A stretch of DNA of 39,940 nucleotides, from contig JAURHM010000029.1 in assembly GCA_030833315.1 (NCBI GenBank), forward strand, positions 1-39,940, given 5' to 3'. The translations under genes were made by a program, and so were the position numbers. Below, piece by piece: positions 24,695-33,340 of the stretch; position 1 is the stretch's first letter, and every line of letters begins with the position of its first letter. The notes beneath the pieces are model-generated. The model saw nothing but the letters and a program-made list of their open reading frames with translations. It was not told the origin of the DNA and did no database searches. The DNA is from Burkholderiales bacterium (GTDB lineage Bacteria; Pseudomonadota; Gammaproteobacteria; Burkholderiales; SG8-41).

Positions 24695-25270
24695 TCAGGA
24701 CTTGAACAGCTGGCCGACGTCGACGTTCTTCTTTTCCTCTTCGGTGAATTCGAGCAGCTGCGCGGCCTTGAAGCCCATCATGGAAGCAATGATCGCGTCG
24801 GGGAACTGCTCGATGCGCACATTGTTGATGTTGACCGACTCGTTGTAGAACTCGCGGCGGTCGGCGATGGCGTTTTCCAGGCTTGAGATGCGCGTCTGCA
24901 ACTGCTGGAACGTCTGGTTGGCCTTGAGTTCGGGATAGGATTCGGCCAGCGCGAAAAGGCTGCCGATGGCCGAACGCAGCGTGCCTTCGGCCTGGCCCAG
25001 CGCCGGCATGTTCTGCGCTTCACGCGCCGAGAATACCTTGGAGCGGGCTTCGATGACCTTGGTCAGCGTCTCCTGCTCGAACTTCATGTACTGCTTGCAG
25101 GTTTCGATCAGCTTGGGCAATTCGTCGTGGCGCTGCTTGAGCAGCACGTCGATATTGGCCCAGGCTTTGGAGACGTTGTGCTTGATCTGTACCAGCGCGT
25201 TGTAGATCGTAATGACATAGACCGCGATGGCGACCAGTACGGCGAGGGTGATGATGGTGCCGAGACCCAT
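24695..25270 (-). CDS. lemA: LemA family protein
   Basis: 191 residues, standard for LemA proteins. One N-terminal transmembrane helix lies at about residues 3-24 with the N-terminus outside, followed by a long cytoplasmic helical bundle. Family motifs are YNALVQIKHNVSKAWANIDV, LLKQRHDELPKLIETCKQYM and LFALAESYPELKANQTFQQL. LemA has no defined enzyme activity; in bacteria it often pairs with GIDE or TPM-type membrane proteins. Start at ATG 25270 has AGGGAGA six nt upstream. The GIDE gene follows after 10 bp, so the two form an operon. Confidence 0.93.
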   Translation of the reverse strand: MGLGTIITLAVLVAIAVYVITIYNALVQIKHNVSKAWANIDVLLKQRHDELPKLIETCKQYMKFEQETLTKVIEARSKVFSAREAQNMPALGQAEGTLRSAIGSLFALAESYPELKANQTFQQLQTRISSLENAIADRREFYNESVNINNVRIEQFPDAIIASMMGFKAAQLLEFTEEEKKNVDVGQLFKS

Positions 25271-25438
25271 GGTGTTCTCCCTGTAATCCCTTGGTGGGAT
25301 GGGGGGGATTGTATAGCAGGGGTGATGCGTGGTGCAGGTGGTAAGTCACGGTTATGGGGGGCAAACCAATACCGCCAGGCGGATCCGGCGGGTTTCCTTG
25401 AATTGCTCTTCGGCTCGGAAGGGCGGTTATGCAACTAT

Positions 25439-26947
25439 TTACCAGTTGTAAGTGACGGTATAGCGAACCGTTGTTTCAGCACCAGCAGCAATGCGTGCGG
25501 GGAAAGTGATGGTCCGCGCATCATTCTTGCGGTAGTCATGGCTCTTGCCGGTGATCTGCCAGTTGGTCCAGCGGTAGAGGTTTTCCTTGACCATCACCGT
25601 GACCGCTTCCTTTTTCTGGTTGCGCAGTTTGACTTCGATTTCTTCGGTCATGGTTTTGCGTGAAGTGTCGACGTTGAAGCTGACCTGGCGGCGTTCGCCG
25701 ATGACGTCGAAGGCAGCCCCCATCTTGATCAGCACATTTTCGTTGCGCGGCGTGTGGTCGATGACGTCTTCGCCGATGAATTCGAGGGTCTGGTCGGCGC
25801 TGTCGAGTTTGGAGACGCGGATGCGGCCGGCCGGGAGGGGCATGCCCATGTTCTGCTCTTTGGCATTTTTGAAGCCGAGGTAGACGTCGACTTTGCGGTT
25901 GCTCTGGATACCGTAGTTGCGGTCGGTGGCGGGACTGCCGTAGGGACGGGCGTCAGCGGCGCCGTAATAGACAAGGGTTTTTTCGCAGGCGACGCCGCGG
26001 GCTGCGGGGAACAGTTCCATTTGCTGGCTTGAGTTGTCGGCAATGGTTGCAGGGCGGCTGAGGGTGTAGAGGTGGTATTCGAAAAAGGATTTTTCCTCGA
26101 AACCCTTGTCGCTCATTTCCATCGCCATCGCACGTTGCGCTGCGGGCGCTGCATAGGCGCGGCCCTGCGGTTGCGGGCGGTGGACGTCGCCGGCGACGAG
26201 TTTGAGTTTGGCGTCGGTGTAGCTGGCGCCGGACTTGTTGACGATGCTGACCCAGGCACCGACATCGAGTCTGCAGCTGTTGGCGTCGCTGCCTTCCTGA
26301 TAGGTCAGGTTGTAATCAGCCCACCAGGTGATGCCGGTGGTCTGGTAAGACACGCGCGTGGCATGGTTGCCGGCGCGGCTGGCGTTGACGTCCCACACCA
26401 GGGTCGGCCTTGTGATCAGACCGCCCGGCAGTTCGGGCAGGCGCACGCCGGCGTTGTGCGGCAGGGTCTGGATGCTGCCATCGTCGCGTTTGAGTACGAT
26501 GCCGCCGGCCGTGGACAGCAGCGTTCCCGAAAAGGATTCAGTGTCGCTGCCGCGGATCTGGTCGACGCTGATGCGGCGGTCGATGTATTTCTCCAGCAGC
26601 TTTTGAGAACTGACCAGATCGAACTGGAAGTTCTGTTCGATGACCCGTGTGCCCACGGCGTCGGTCAGCGATTCAAAAAGCACGGTGGTCGGATCAATCA
26701 GCGCCGCGACATCGGTGAAGCGCACGTTGTTGCGGCCGCGGACGAGTGCGAGATCGCGCTGCTGGCTCACCACGGCATAGCCGGGCACGGCGGGGCCGCC
26801 AGCGCCGCCGCGATAGAGTTCCGGCGGTAGGGCGCCGGGACGGGCCGTGCTGTAGATGGTCAGAGCCTGACCGGTGTTTTCGGTCTGCGCAATGGCGGGG
26901 AAGGCTGCAGTGAGTGCGGCGATCATCAGGGTGGCTTGGCGTTTCAT
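25439..26947 (-). CDS. DUF4139-domain secreted protein
   Basis: 502-residue exported protein. The signal peptide is cut at AIA-QTE after residue 20, so it is periplasmic or secreted. The C-terminal about 300 residues form the DUF4139 beta-rich domain (TGITWWADYNLTYQEG, LDVGAWVSIVNKSGASYTDA, KLKLVAGDVHRPQPQ). The last part, IEVKLRNQKKEAVTVMVKEN, is the usual end of the family, here finishing in TVRYTVTYNW. The function of DUF4139 proteins is unknown. Start at ATG 26947 has AAGGAAG; in-frame codons upstream are intergenic. It lies on the same strand upstream of lemA, separated by 168 bp with no clear terminator, so a loose operon is possible. Confidence 0.83.
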   Translation of the reverse strand: MKRQATLMIAALTAAFPAIAQTENTGQALTIYSTARPGALPPELYRGGAGGPAVPGYAVVSQQRDLALVRGRNNVRFTDVAALIDPTTVLFESLTDAVGTRVIEQNFQFDLVSSQKLLEKYIDRRISVDQIRGSDTESFSGTLLSTAGGIVLKRDDGSIQTLPHNAGVRLPELPGGLITRPTLVWDVNASRAGNHATRVSYQTTGITWWADYNLTYQEGSDANSCRLDVGAWVSIVNKSGASYTDAKLKLVAGDVHRPQPQGRAYAAPAAQRAMAMEMSDKGFEEKSFFEYHLYTLSRPATIADNSSQQMELFPAARGVACEKTLVYYGAADARPYGSPATDRNYGIQSNRKVDVYLGFKNAKEQNMGMPLPAGRIRVSKLDSADQTLEFIGEDVIDHTPRNENVLIKMGAAFDVIGERRQVSFNVDTSRKTMTEEIEVKLRNQKKEAVTVMVKENLYRWTNWQITGKSHDYRKNDARTITFPARIAAGAETTVRYTVTYNW

Positions 26948-27061
26948 GGGGCTTCCTTTTTGTCGGGATACCTGCCTGTAAACGCAAGGCTGCGGCATTC
27001 GGGGTTAAACCGGGTCCGATCCTATAAAATTCAGGCCAACAGGAAAGGAGTCTGAGCCCTC

Positions 27062-27640
27062 ATGAAAAATATCTGCCTGTTTTGCGGCTCCAATAGCGGT
27101 AACGACGGGATTTACGTCACGGCGACGCAGGCTATGGTGCGGGCGATCGGCGATGCCGGGCTCGGCATTGTTTTCGGCGGCGGCAATATCGGCTTGATGG
27201 GCGTGGTTGCCGAGACGGCGCTGGCTTCGGGCGTCAACGTCACCGGCGTCACGCCACGCCGGCTGCTGGAACGTGAAATGGTGCATACCGGCCTGACCGA
27301 GCTGCATGTCGTTGAATCGATGCATGAGCGCAAGGTGATGATGGCGGAACTGTCTGATGCTTTCATTGCGCTACCCGGCGGCATGGGCACGCTGGACGAG
27401 TTTTTCGAGATGGTGACGCTGAACCAGCTCGGGGTGCAGAGCAAACCCTGCGGCCTGCTCAATGTCCACGGCTATTACGATCATCTGTATGCGTTTCTGG
27501 GGCACGCTGTGAAAGCGCGTTTCATCAATCCGGCGCACCGCGACATGATTGTGCTCGATGACGATCCGCGGCGCATGGTCACCAAACTGGCGGACTGGAC
27601 GATGCCGCAGACCAGCAAATGGATGGATCAACAGCGTTGA
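27062..27640 (+). CDS. LOG family protein (TIGR00730-type Rossmann fold)
   Basis: 192-residue cytoplasmic protein of the LOG family, phosphoribohydrolases that release a base from nucleoside 5'-monophosphates (cytokinin-activating in plants). The Rossmann segment VFGGGNIGLMG (about 37-47) and the signature PGGMGTLDEFFE (about 105-116) with the catalytic Glu are intact, as is SMHERK. Bacterial homologues often act on AMP or other nucleotides. Start at ATG 27062 follows AAAGGAG. It stands alone; soeA begins 119 bp downstream, behind a hairpin region. The bacterial substrate is not shown by sequence. Confidence 0.9.
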   Translation: MKNICLFCGSNSGNDGIYVTATQAMVRAIGDAGLGIVFGGGNIGLMGVVAETALASGVNVTGVTPRRLLEREMVHTGLTELHVVESMHERKVMMAELSDAFIALPGGMGTLDEFFEMVTLNQLGVQSKPCGLLNVHGYYDHLYAFLGHAVKARFINPAHRDMIVLDDDPRRMVTKLADWTMPQTSKWMDQQR

Positions 27641-27707
27641 GTCCGCAGGGTGGCCACATCAATGCTCCAATAAATGACCCCATAAGTATTTTTAACCCTG
27701 AATTTGA

Positions 27708-27757
27708 GGGGCAAACCCTACAATTCGCGCGGTAATCACCGACGAATGGTTTGCCCC
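27708..27757. promoter_or_regulatory. inverted repeat just upstream of the soeA start
   Basis: GGGGCAAACC (27708-27717) and GGTTTGCCCC (27748-27757) are perfect 10-bp complements separated by 30 bp. The right arm ends two bases before the soeA ATG at 27760, where no normal Shine-Dalgarno is seen. In RNA this would place the start region at the foot of a stem, and in DNA it could be a dimeric operator. A third copy of GGGGCAAACC sits in the gap between lemA and the DUF4139 gene (25358-25367). Confidence 0.4.
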
Positions 27758-27759
27758 CA

Positions 27760-30642
27760 ATGACCGCCAGCGCACAGCCCGCCGCCCGCACCGAAACCCG
27801 CAACACTACCTGTTATATGTGCGCCTGCCGTTGCGGCATCCGCGTACATCTGAAAAACGACGAAGTCCGCTACATCGAGGGCAATCCCGGGCATCCGCTG
27901 AATAAAGGCGTGATCTGCGCCAAGGGCGCATCGGGCATCATGAAGCAGTATTCGCCGGCACGGCTGACCCGGCCGCTGCGACGCAAACCCGGTTCCGAGC
28001 GCGGCGCCGGCGAGTTCGAGCCGATCAGCTGGGATGAAGCCTTCAAGGTCATGGAGGAACGGCTGGGCAAGCTACGTTCCACCGATCCGAAAAAATTCGC
28101 GCTGTTTACCGGTCGCGACCAGATGCAGGCCTTGACCGGCCTGTTCGCACGCCAGTTCGGCACGCCGAACTATGCGGCGCACGGCGGCTTCTGCTCGGTG
28201 AATATGGCCGCGGGCATGATTTACACCATTGGCGGCAGCTTCTGGGAATTCGGTGGTCCGGATCTCGACCGCGCCAAGCTGTTCGTGATGATCGGCACGG
28301 CGGAAGACCATCACTCGAATCCGATGAAGATGGCGATCTCGAAATTCAAGCGTGAAGGCGGTCGCTTCATTTCGATCAATCCGGTGCGTACCGGTTATTC
28401 GGCAGTGGCGGATGAATGGATTCCGATCCGCCCGGGTACGGATGGTGCGCTGCTGCTGGCGCTGTGCCATGAGCTGGTCAAGCTGGGTCTTTACGACCGC
28501 GACTTTCTGGTGCAGTACAGCAACGCCGGTTATCTGGTGAACCTCGATGAAAAGAGCGAAAAGTTCGGCCTGATCGCCTGCGATGAAACCGCGGAAGAGA
28601 AAAATCCGCATCGCAAGCACCAGCAACTGTGGTGGGACCGTCACAGCAAGCGCGCAGTGATCAACCACACCGGTGATTCCGATCCGGCGCTGACCGGCAG
28701 CTACCAATTGCCCGACGGCACGCCGGTAAAACCGGCCTTCGAACTGCTGCGCGAACGGCTCAGCGAATACACGCCGGAGTGGGCTGCAAAAATTACCGGC
28801 ATCGACGCGGCGAAGATCCGCAGCCTGGCGCAGGAGATGGGCGTTACGGCGCGTGATCAAAAAATCGAGTTGCCGATTGCCTGGACTGACAGCTGGGGCC
28901 GCAAGCACGACAAGGTCACCGGCAATCCGGTGGCCTTCCATGCGATGCGCGGTCTCGCGGCGCATTCCAACGGTTTTCATACCATCCGCGCGCTGTCGAT
29001 CCTGATGTCGCTGCTCGGGACCATCGACCGGCCCGGCGGTTTCCGCCACAAGGCGCCGTTCCCGCGCAGCACGCCCCCGGTGTATGCGCGAAACCCCAAC
29101 GATCCGGGTGCGGTGAAACCCGATACGCCGCTGGGCGGTGCGCCGCTGGGATTTCCGGGCGGCCCCGAAGACCTGTTCGTCGATGACAAGGGTGAACCTG
29201 TACGGCTCGACAAGGCCTTCTCCTGGGAGCATCCGCTGGCGGTGCACGGCATGATGCACAACGTGATCACCAATGCATGGAAGGGTGATCCGTACCCGAT
29301 CGATACGCTGATGCTGTTCATGGCGAACATGGCCTGGAACTCGACCATGAACACCAGCGAAGTGCGCAAGATGCTGAACGACAGGGATGCGTCGGGCGAG
29401 TACAAGATTCCCTTCCTGATTGTCTGCGACGCTTTCCAGTCTGAGACCACGGCCTTCGCCGATCTGGTGTTGCCGGATACGACCTATCTCGAACGCCATG
29501 ATGTGATGTCGATGCTGGATAGGCCTATTTCAGAATTCGACGGCCCGGTGGATTCGGTGCGGGTGCCGGTGGTGCCGCCGAAGGGCGAATGCAAACCTTT
29601 CCAGGAAGTGCTGATCGAACTGGCGGGGCGCCTCAAGTTCCCGGCGTTTACCAAACCGGATGGTTCACGCAAGTTCAAGGATTACCCGGACTTCATCACC
29701 AATTTCGAAACCGAACCGGGATCGGGTCAGGGTTTCCTGATCGGCTGGCGCGGCAAGGATGGCGACAAGGCGCTGGTCGGCGAACCCAATCCCAAGCAGT
29801 GGGAGATGTACGCCAAGAACAATTGCGTGTTCCACCACGTGATGCCGGAGTCCTACCAGTACATGCGCAACTGGAATCAGGAATATTCTGAGTGGGCGCA
29901 GAAAATGAAACTGCGGCGCTTTGCCGATCCGGTAATCATCCAGTTGTATGCCGAGGTGCTGCAGCGCTTCCGTCTTGCCGCACGCGGTCAGGGCAAACGC
30001 GTGCCGCCGGTGCACCTGCGTGAACGCATCACCACGTACTTTGATCCGCTGCCGTTTTATTACACGCCGCTGGAAGTGCAATGCACCGACACGGAGAAGT
30101 ATCCGCTGTCGGCGATTACGCAGCGGCCGATGGCGATGTATCACTCCTGGGATTCGCAGAATGCCTGGTTGCGCCAGATTCATGCGCATAACTATTTGTT
30201 CGTCAACGAGAAAACGGCAGCTGATAACGGTATTGCCGACGGCGACTGGATCTGGGTGGAGTCGATGCACGGCCGCGTGCGCTGTATGTGCCGTTGCAGT
30301 AACGCGGTGGAGCCGGGCACGGTGTGGACTTGGAATGCAATCGGCAAGGCGCAGGGCGCCTGGCATCTGTCGCCCGACGCCAATGAGGCGCGCAAGGGCT
30401 TCTTGTTGAATCACCTGATCTCGGAAGAGATTCCGATGGGTGGGGGACGCACCGTTTCCAATTCCGATCCGGTGACGGGGCAGGCCGGCTGGTATGACGT
30501 GCGGGTGCGCATCTGCAAGGCGGAAGCGGGTGAGCCCGAAGAAACCTCACCGCAGTTTGCGCCGCTGCCGGCAGCGCCCGGAACCGGCAAGGTGCGAAAG
30601 CTGTGGCAGGCCTTTGTCGCCGGTAATGGAGATTTCAAATGA
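27760..30642 (+). CDS. soeA: sulfite dehydrogenase (quinone) molybdopterin subunit SoeA
   Basis: 960-residue molybdopterin-guanine-dinucleotide oxidoreductase of the SoeA type. The N-terminal 4Fe-4S site is C18-x2-C21-x3-C25-x27-C53. The Mo-binding region shows AAHGGFCSVNMAAGMIYTIG, with Cys145 as the likely Mo ligand, followed by GTAEDHHSNPMKMAISKFKR and IPIRPGTDGALLLALCHELV. The C-terminal cap domain binds the second pterin. It lacks a Tat signal, consistent with a cytoplasmic SoeABC complex that oxidises sulfite to sulfate and passes electrons to quinone. Start at ATG 27760; a TTG at 27751 would add only MPP. It forms an operon with soeB (28 bp) and soeC. Arsenate, tetrathionate and polysulfide reductases are related but usually have a Tat signal. 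Confidence 0.87.
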   Translation: MTASAQPAARTETRNTTCYMCACRCGIRVHLKNDEVRYIEGNPGHPLNKGVICAKGASGIMKQYSPARLTRPLRRKPGSERGAGEFEPISWDEAFKVMEERLGKLRSTDPKKFALFTGRDQMQALTGLFARQFGTPNYAAHGGFCSVNMAAGMIYTIGGSFWEFGGPDLDRAKLFVMIGTAEDHHSNPMKMAISKFKREGGRFISINPVRTGYSAVADEWIPIRPGTDGALLLALCHELVKLGLYDRDFLVQYSNAGYLVNLDEKSEKFGLIACDETAEEKNPHRKHQQLWWDRHSKRAVINHTGDSDPALTGSYQLPDGTPVKPAFELLRERLSEYTPEWAAKITGIDAAKIRSLAQEMGVTARDQKIELPIAWTDSWGRKHDKVTGNPVAFHAMRGLAAHSNGFHTIRALSILMSLLGTIDRPGGFRHKAPFPRSTPPVYARNPNDPGAVKPDTPLGGAPLGFPGGPEDLFVDDKGEPVRLDKAFSWEHPLAVHGMMHNVITNAWKGDPYPIDTLMLFMANMAWNSTMNTSEVRKMLNDRDASGEYKIPFLIVCDAFQSETTAFADLVLPDTTYLERHDVMSMLDRPISEFDGPVDSVRVPVVPPKGECKPFQEVLIELAGRLKFPAFTKPDGSRKFKDYPDFITNFETEPGSGQGFLIGWRGKDGDKALVGEPNPKQWEMYAKNNCVFHHVMPESYQYMRNWNQEYSEWAQKMKLRRFADPVIIQLYAEVLQRFRLAARGQGKRVPPVHLRERITTYFDPLPFYYTPLEVQCTDTEKYPLSAITQRPMAMYHSWDSQNAWLRQIHAHNYLFVNEKTAADNGIADGDWIWVESMHGRVRCMCRCSNAVEPGTVWTWNAIGKAQGAWHLSPDANEARKGFLLNHLISEEIPMGGGRTVSNSDPVTGQAGWYDVRVRICKAEAGEPEETSPQFAPLPAAPGTGKVRKLWQAFVAGNGDFK

Positions 30643-30670
30643 CTCAATCAGATAAGCGGGAGTGCTCGCG

Positions 30671-31375
30671 ATGACCCAGCTCGCGTTGGTCATCGACCTC
30701 AATGTTTGCGTGGGTTGCCATGCCTGCGTGACCAGCTGCAAGGAATGGAACACATCGGGTGAGGCCGGTTTCATGTCGGATGACAATCCGTATGACCGCG
30801 ATCCGACGGGTACTTTCTTCAATCGCGTGCAGACTTTTGAGGTTGGCGGGTTCCCGGATACGCAGACCGTTCATTTCCCGAAGTCCTGCCTGCATTGCGA
30901 AGATCCGCCCTGCGTGCCGGTGTGTCCGACAGGGGCGAGCTACAAGCGCCCTGAAGACGGCATTGTGCTGGTTGATTACGACAAGTGCATCGGTTGCAAA
31001 TACTGTGCATGGGCTTGCCCGTACGGCGTACGCGAGCTGGACGAGCACCAAAAGGTGATGAAGAAGTGCACGCTGTGCGTCGACCGTATATACGACGAGA
31101 AGCTGCCCGAGTCGGAGCGCAAGCCGTCCTGCGTGCTCGCCTGTCCGACCAATGCACGGCTCTACGGCGATATCCATGACGAAGAGTCGATTGTGTCGAA
31201 GGCGATCCGTGAAGCCGCGGGTTATCAGCTGATGCCGGAGTGGGGTACGCAGCCCGCCAATCATTATCTGCCGCGGCGCAAGACCGAGGCGAAGCTTCCG
31301 GGCGACGTTGCCGCTCGCACTGACAATCCGCTGAACATCGATGGCCCCGCGCCGGTATCCGGCCGGGCCCGATAA
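30671..31375 (+). CDS. soeB: iron-sulfur electron-transfer subunit SoeB
   Basis: 234-residue ferredoxin-type subunit with four Cys-rich sites: C13-x2-C16-x2-C19-x3-C23 at the N-terminus, CLHCEDPPCVPVCPTGA, CIGCKYCAWACPYG, and CTLCVDR with a distal CVLACPTNA. It would carry electrons from the SoeA molybdenum centre to the membrane quinone subunit on the cytoplasmic face. Start at ATG 30671 with CGGGAG nearby; a GTG nine bases upstream is a weaker alternative. SoeC starts 12 bp after its stop. The cysteine set is typical of DmsB/PsrB/SoeB-type subunits. Confidence 0.88.
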   Translation: MTQLALVIDLNVCVGCHACVTSCKEWNTSGEAGFMSDDNPYDRDPTGTFFNRVQTFEVGGFPDTQTVHFPKSCLHCEDPPCVPVCPTGASYKRPEDGIVLVDYDKCIGCKYCAWACPYGVRELDEHQKVMKKCTLCVDRIYDEKLPESERKPSCVLACPTNARLYGDIHDEESIVSKAIREAAGYQLMPEWGTQPANHYLPRRKTEAKLPGDVAARTDNPLNIDGPAPVSGRAR

Positions 31376-31387
31376 CAGGACTGAGAC

Positions 31388-32326
31388 ATGAATCCTGCCT
31401 TTTCCGTTGTATTCCTGACCACGCTGCTCGGTGCCGGGCAGGGCTTGTTTCTCGCGCTGTTTGTCGTTGAAGGCGCTGTTGCTGCCGGCCTGCTGTCGGC
31501 CCCGGCATCCGGGTTTTATTCCTGCGGCAGCGCGACCGCCGTGATTCTGCTCGGTGCGGGACTGCTCGCCTCGTTTTTCCACCTGGGTCATCCCGATCGT
31601 GCCTGGCGCGCGGCGGCGATGTGGCGCACGTCCTGGCTGTCGCGTGAAGTCATTGTGCTGCCGGTGTTCATGGTGCTGGTGACGGTTTACGGCTGGATGC
31701 ACTGGCTGGGGCGGCCGGGCACGCTGACGCTGGGGCTTTTGGCGGCCGCAGTCTGCGTGCTGCTGTTTGTCTGTACCGGCATGATTTACGCCTGCATCAA
31801 GTTCCTGCAGGAATGGGCGACGCCGCTGACGCTGGTTAACTTTACCTTGCTGGGTTGCGCTTCGGGCGTGATGCTGGCGACTGCTTTGGCGGCAGTGCGC
31901 GGCGAACCGAACGTGGCGGTCCTCGGCCAGTGGGCGATGCTGCTGACGCTGGCCGGAATGGCGACGCGAATTGCTTCGCTTCGGCGCAATGCCGCGCTGA
32001 AACCCAAATCAACACTGCAAAGCGCGATCGGCATCCATCATCCGAAAGTCGTGCAGAAGGCGCAGGGTTTCATGGGCGGTTCCTTCAATACCCGTGAATT
32101 TTTCCATGGCCGCGGACCGGGCACGCTGCGCATGGTGAAGTGGTTGTTCATTGCCGCTGCTTTTGTGCTGCCGGTGGTGCTGGTCAAGTCGGGCTTGGGC
32201 GCCGGATCATCGGCGCTGCTGGTGCTGGCGTTTGCCATGCAGTTCTGCGGTCTGGTGGCAGAGCGCTGGTTCTTTTTCGCGCAAGCCAATCATCCGCAAA
32301 ACCTTTATTATCAGACGGTGTCCTGA
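31388..32326 (+). CDS. soeC: membrane anchor subunit SoeC (DmsC-like)
   Basis: 312-residue DmsC-family inner-membrane protein with about eight hydrophobic helices and short loops. It starts with MNPAFSVVFLTTLLGAGQGL and has LLASFFHLGHPDRAWRAAAM after helix 2, a conserved feature of this family. Such subunits hold the quinone site that takes electrons from the SoeB clusters. The start has AGGA eight bases upstream. It is the last gene of the soe operon; the next gene (DUF2726) starts 81 bp further on the same strand. DmsC of dimethyl sulfoxide reductases is related, but the SoeA/SoeB partners make SoeC the better name. Confidence 0.83.
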   Translation: MNPAFSVVFLTTLLGAGQGLFLALFVVEGAVAAGLLSAPASGFYSCGSATAVILLGAGLLASFFHLGHPDRAWRAAAMWRTSWLSREVIVLPVFMVLVTVYGWMHWLGRPGTLTLGLLAAAVCVLLFVCTGMIYACIKFLQEWATPLTLVNFTLLGCASGVMLATALAAVRGEPNVAVLGQWAMLLTLAGMATRIASLRRNAALKPKSTLQSAIGIHHPKVVQKAQGFMGGSFNTREFFHGRGPGTLRMVKWLFIAAAFVLPVVLVKSGLGAGSSALLVLAFAMQFCGLVAERWFFFAQANHPQNLYYQTVS

Positions 32327-32407
32327 CCACTGAATCGTTTCGATGTGCCGCCGCTGCACTGACTGGCCGCAGGTTCTGTCATGACGTATACCGTTCGGAG
32401 CTGAGTC

Positions 32408-33025
32408 ATGGTGGCCATCTGGTACCTGCTGATGCTGGCGCCGGTGATCGCGATTGTGGTTTTCTGGTGGAACTACCGGCGTAAACAGGCAGCCCTTGAA
32501 CGTCAGTCGAAGGAACGCTGGCAGGAATTGGTCAGCAAGGCTGGCAAACCGGAGAAGGAAATGACCGCCAAGGCTGCTGCGTTGCCGGCAGCCGCGATCC
32601 CGCTGAAACCGATGCCGTCAACCGCGCCGCAGGCTTATCGCGGCCGGGAACGCTTGCTGGAACCCGCGGAAACCCTTTTTTATTTCCTGCTGCGCACCCA
32701 GTTTCCCGAATATGAGGTGCTGAGCGGGGTGAGCCTGAGCCGGCTGCTGGTGATTTCTGCCGTTTCGGAAGCCGAGCGTGAACGGATGGCGAGGGGCTTG
32801 TCGTCGCATGCCGTTGATTTCGTGCTTTGCGATAAGGCAATGCAGCCGCGCATCGCCATCGATCTGCTGGCCGGCGAGGCGCCCGCGGCGCTGACGGCGG
32901 CACCGGATTTCAAGACCCGGTGTTTCGCGCATTCAGGCATCCGCTTTGTGCGGATTTCGCGGACGGCTTTGCCGAAACGTCTGGATGTGCGCAACGTGGT
33001 GCTGGGTGAGGGTGATGCGGATTAG
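32408..33025 (+). CDS. DUF2726-domain membrane-anchored protein
   Basis: 205 residues. One N-terminal transmembrane segment (about 4-21) is followed by a linker rich in Ala/Pro/Lys. A C-terminal DUF2726-like domain follows from about residue 78 (LLEPAETLFYFLLRTQFPEY, VDFVLCDKAMQPRIAIDLLA). That domain resembles restriction-endonuclease-like folds found in phage- and DNA-repair-related proteins, but no clear PD-(D/E)xK set with all residues is visible. The membrane anchor makes a DNA role uncertain. It follows soeC by 81 bp on the same strand; whether it belongs to the soe transcript is unclear. Function unknown. Confidence 0.7.
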   Translation: MVAIWYLLMLAPVIAIVVFWWNYRRKQAALERQSKERWQELVSKAGKPEKEMTAKAAALPAAAIPLKPMPSTAPQAYRGRERLLEPAETLFYFLLRTQFPEYEVLSGVSLSRLLVISAVSEAERERMARGLSSHAVDFVLCDKAMQPRIAIDLLAGEAPAALTAAPDFKTRCFAHSGIRFVRISRTALPKRLDVRNVVLGEGDAD

Positions 33026-33340
33026 GACTTTGCGCAAATTTTGAGTGCTCTGCAGTACTTGAATTGCTGTCTTGATCATTAGCTTTTTGACCGTTAAGAG
33101 CGCTTTATAACTTATTGATTCTTATGGAATAATTATTCTAACTCAAATGCCTTCCACATTGTGCTTGACGGGGTTGCAGGCATTCCGTATAACAGCCTCG
33201 CGTGTTTGGTTTCCAGGTACTTGAAAGTCAGCTGTTCCGCGTAAAGCAAGTTGTCGGTGTGCGTGCTTTTGGGGCTGTGAGATTTAAATACGATATTCGG
33301 CGAAAGCCGGCTTTAATCATCCTCAAAAGGAATGCACAAA
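33026..33340 (+). promoter_or_regulatory. long AT-rich leader/intergenic region before the cold-shock gene
   Basis: This 315-bp gap holds no open frame with coding character. It has a strong promoter (33165-33193) and then a leader of about 140 nt up to the ATG at 33341, with AAAGGAAT just before the start. Long structured leaders of this length are typical of cspA-type messages, where they control translation and stability at low temperature. A specific cold-box motif was not identified by eye. Confidence 0.55.
33165..33193 (+). promoter_or_regulatory. sigma70-type promoter for the cold-shock gene
   Basis: TTGACG (33165-33170) and TATAAC (33188-33193) with a 17-bp spacer match the -35 and -10 consensus in five of six positions each. 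The expected start near 33200 would give a leader of about 140 nt before the cold-shock ATG. Confidence 0.7.

Noticed and set aside
25278-25292. ATCCC-ttggt-GGGAT hairpin near lemA as a terminator
   Set aside because: The stem is only five base pairs and no T-run lies on the correct side; it is within the lemA leader.
28072-29499. 475-codon frame on the minus strand opposite soeA
   Set aside because: The plus strand encodes a recognised molybdopterin enzyme, and the minus product has no family features.
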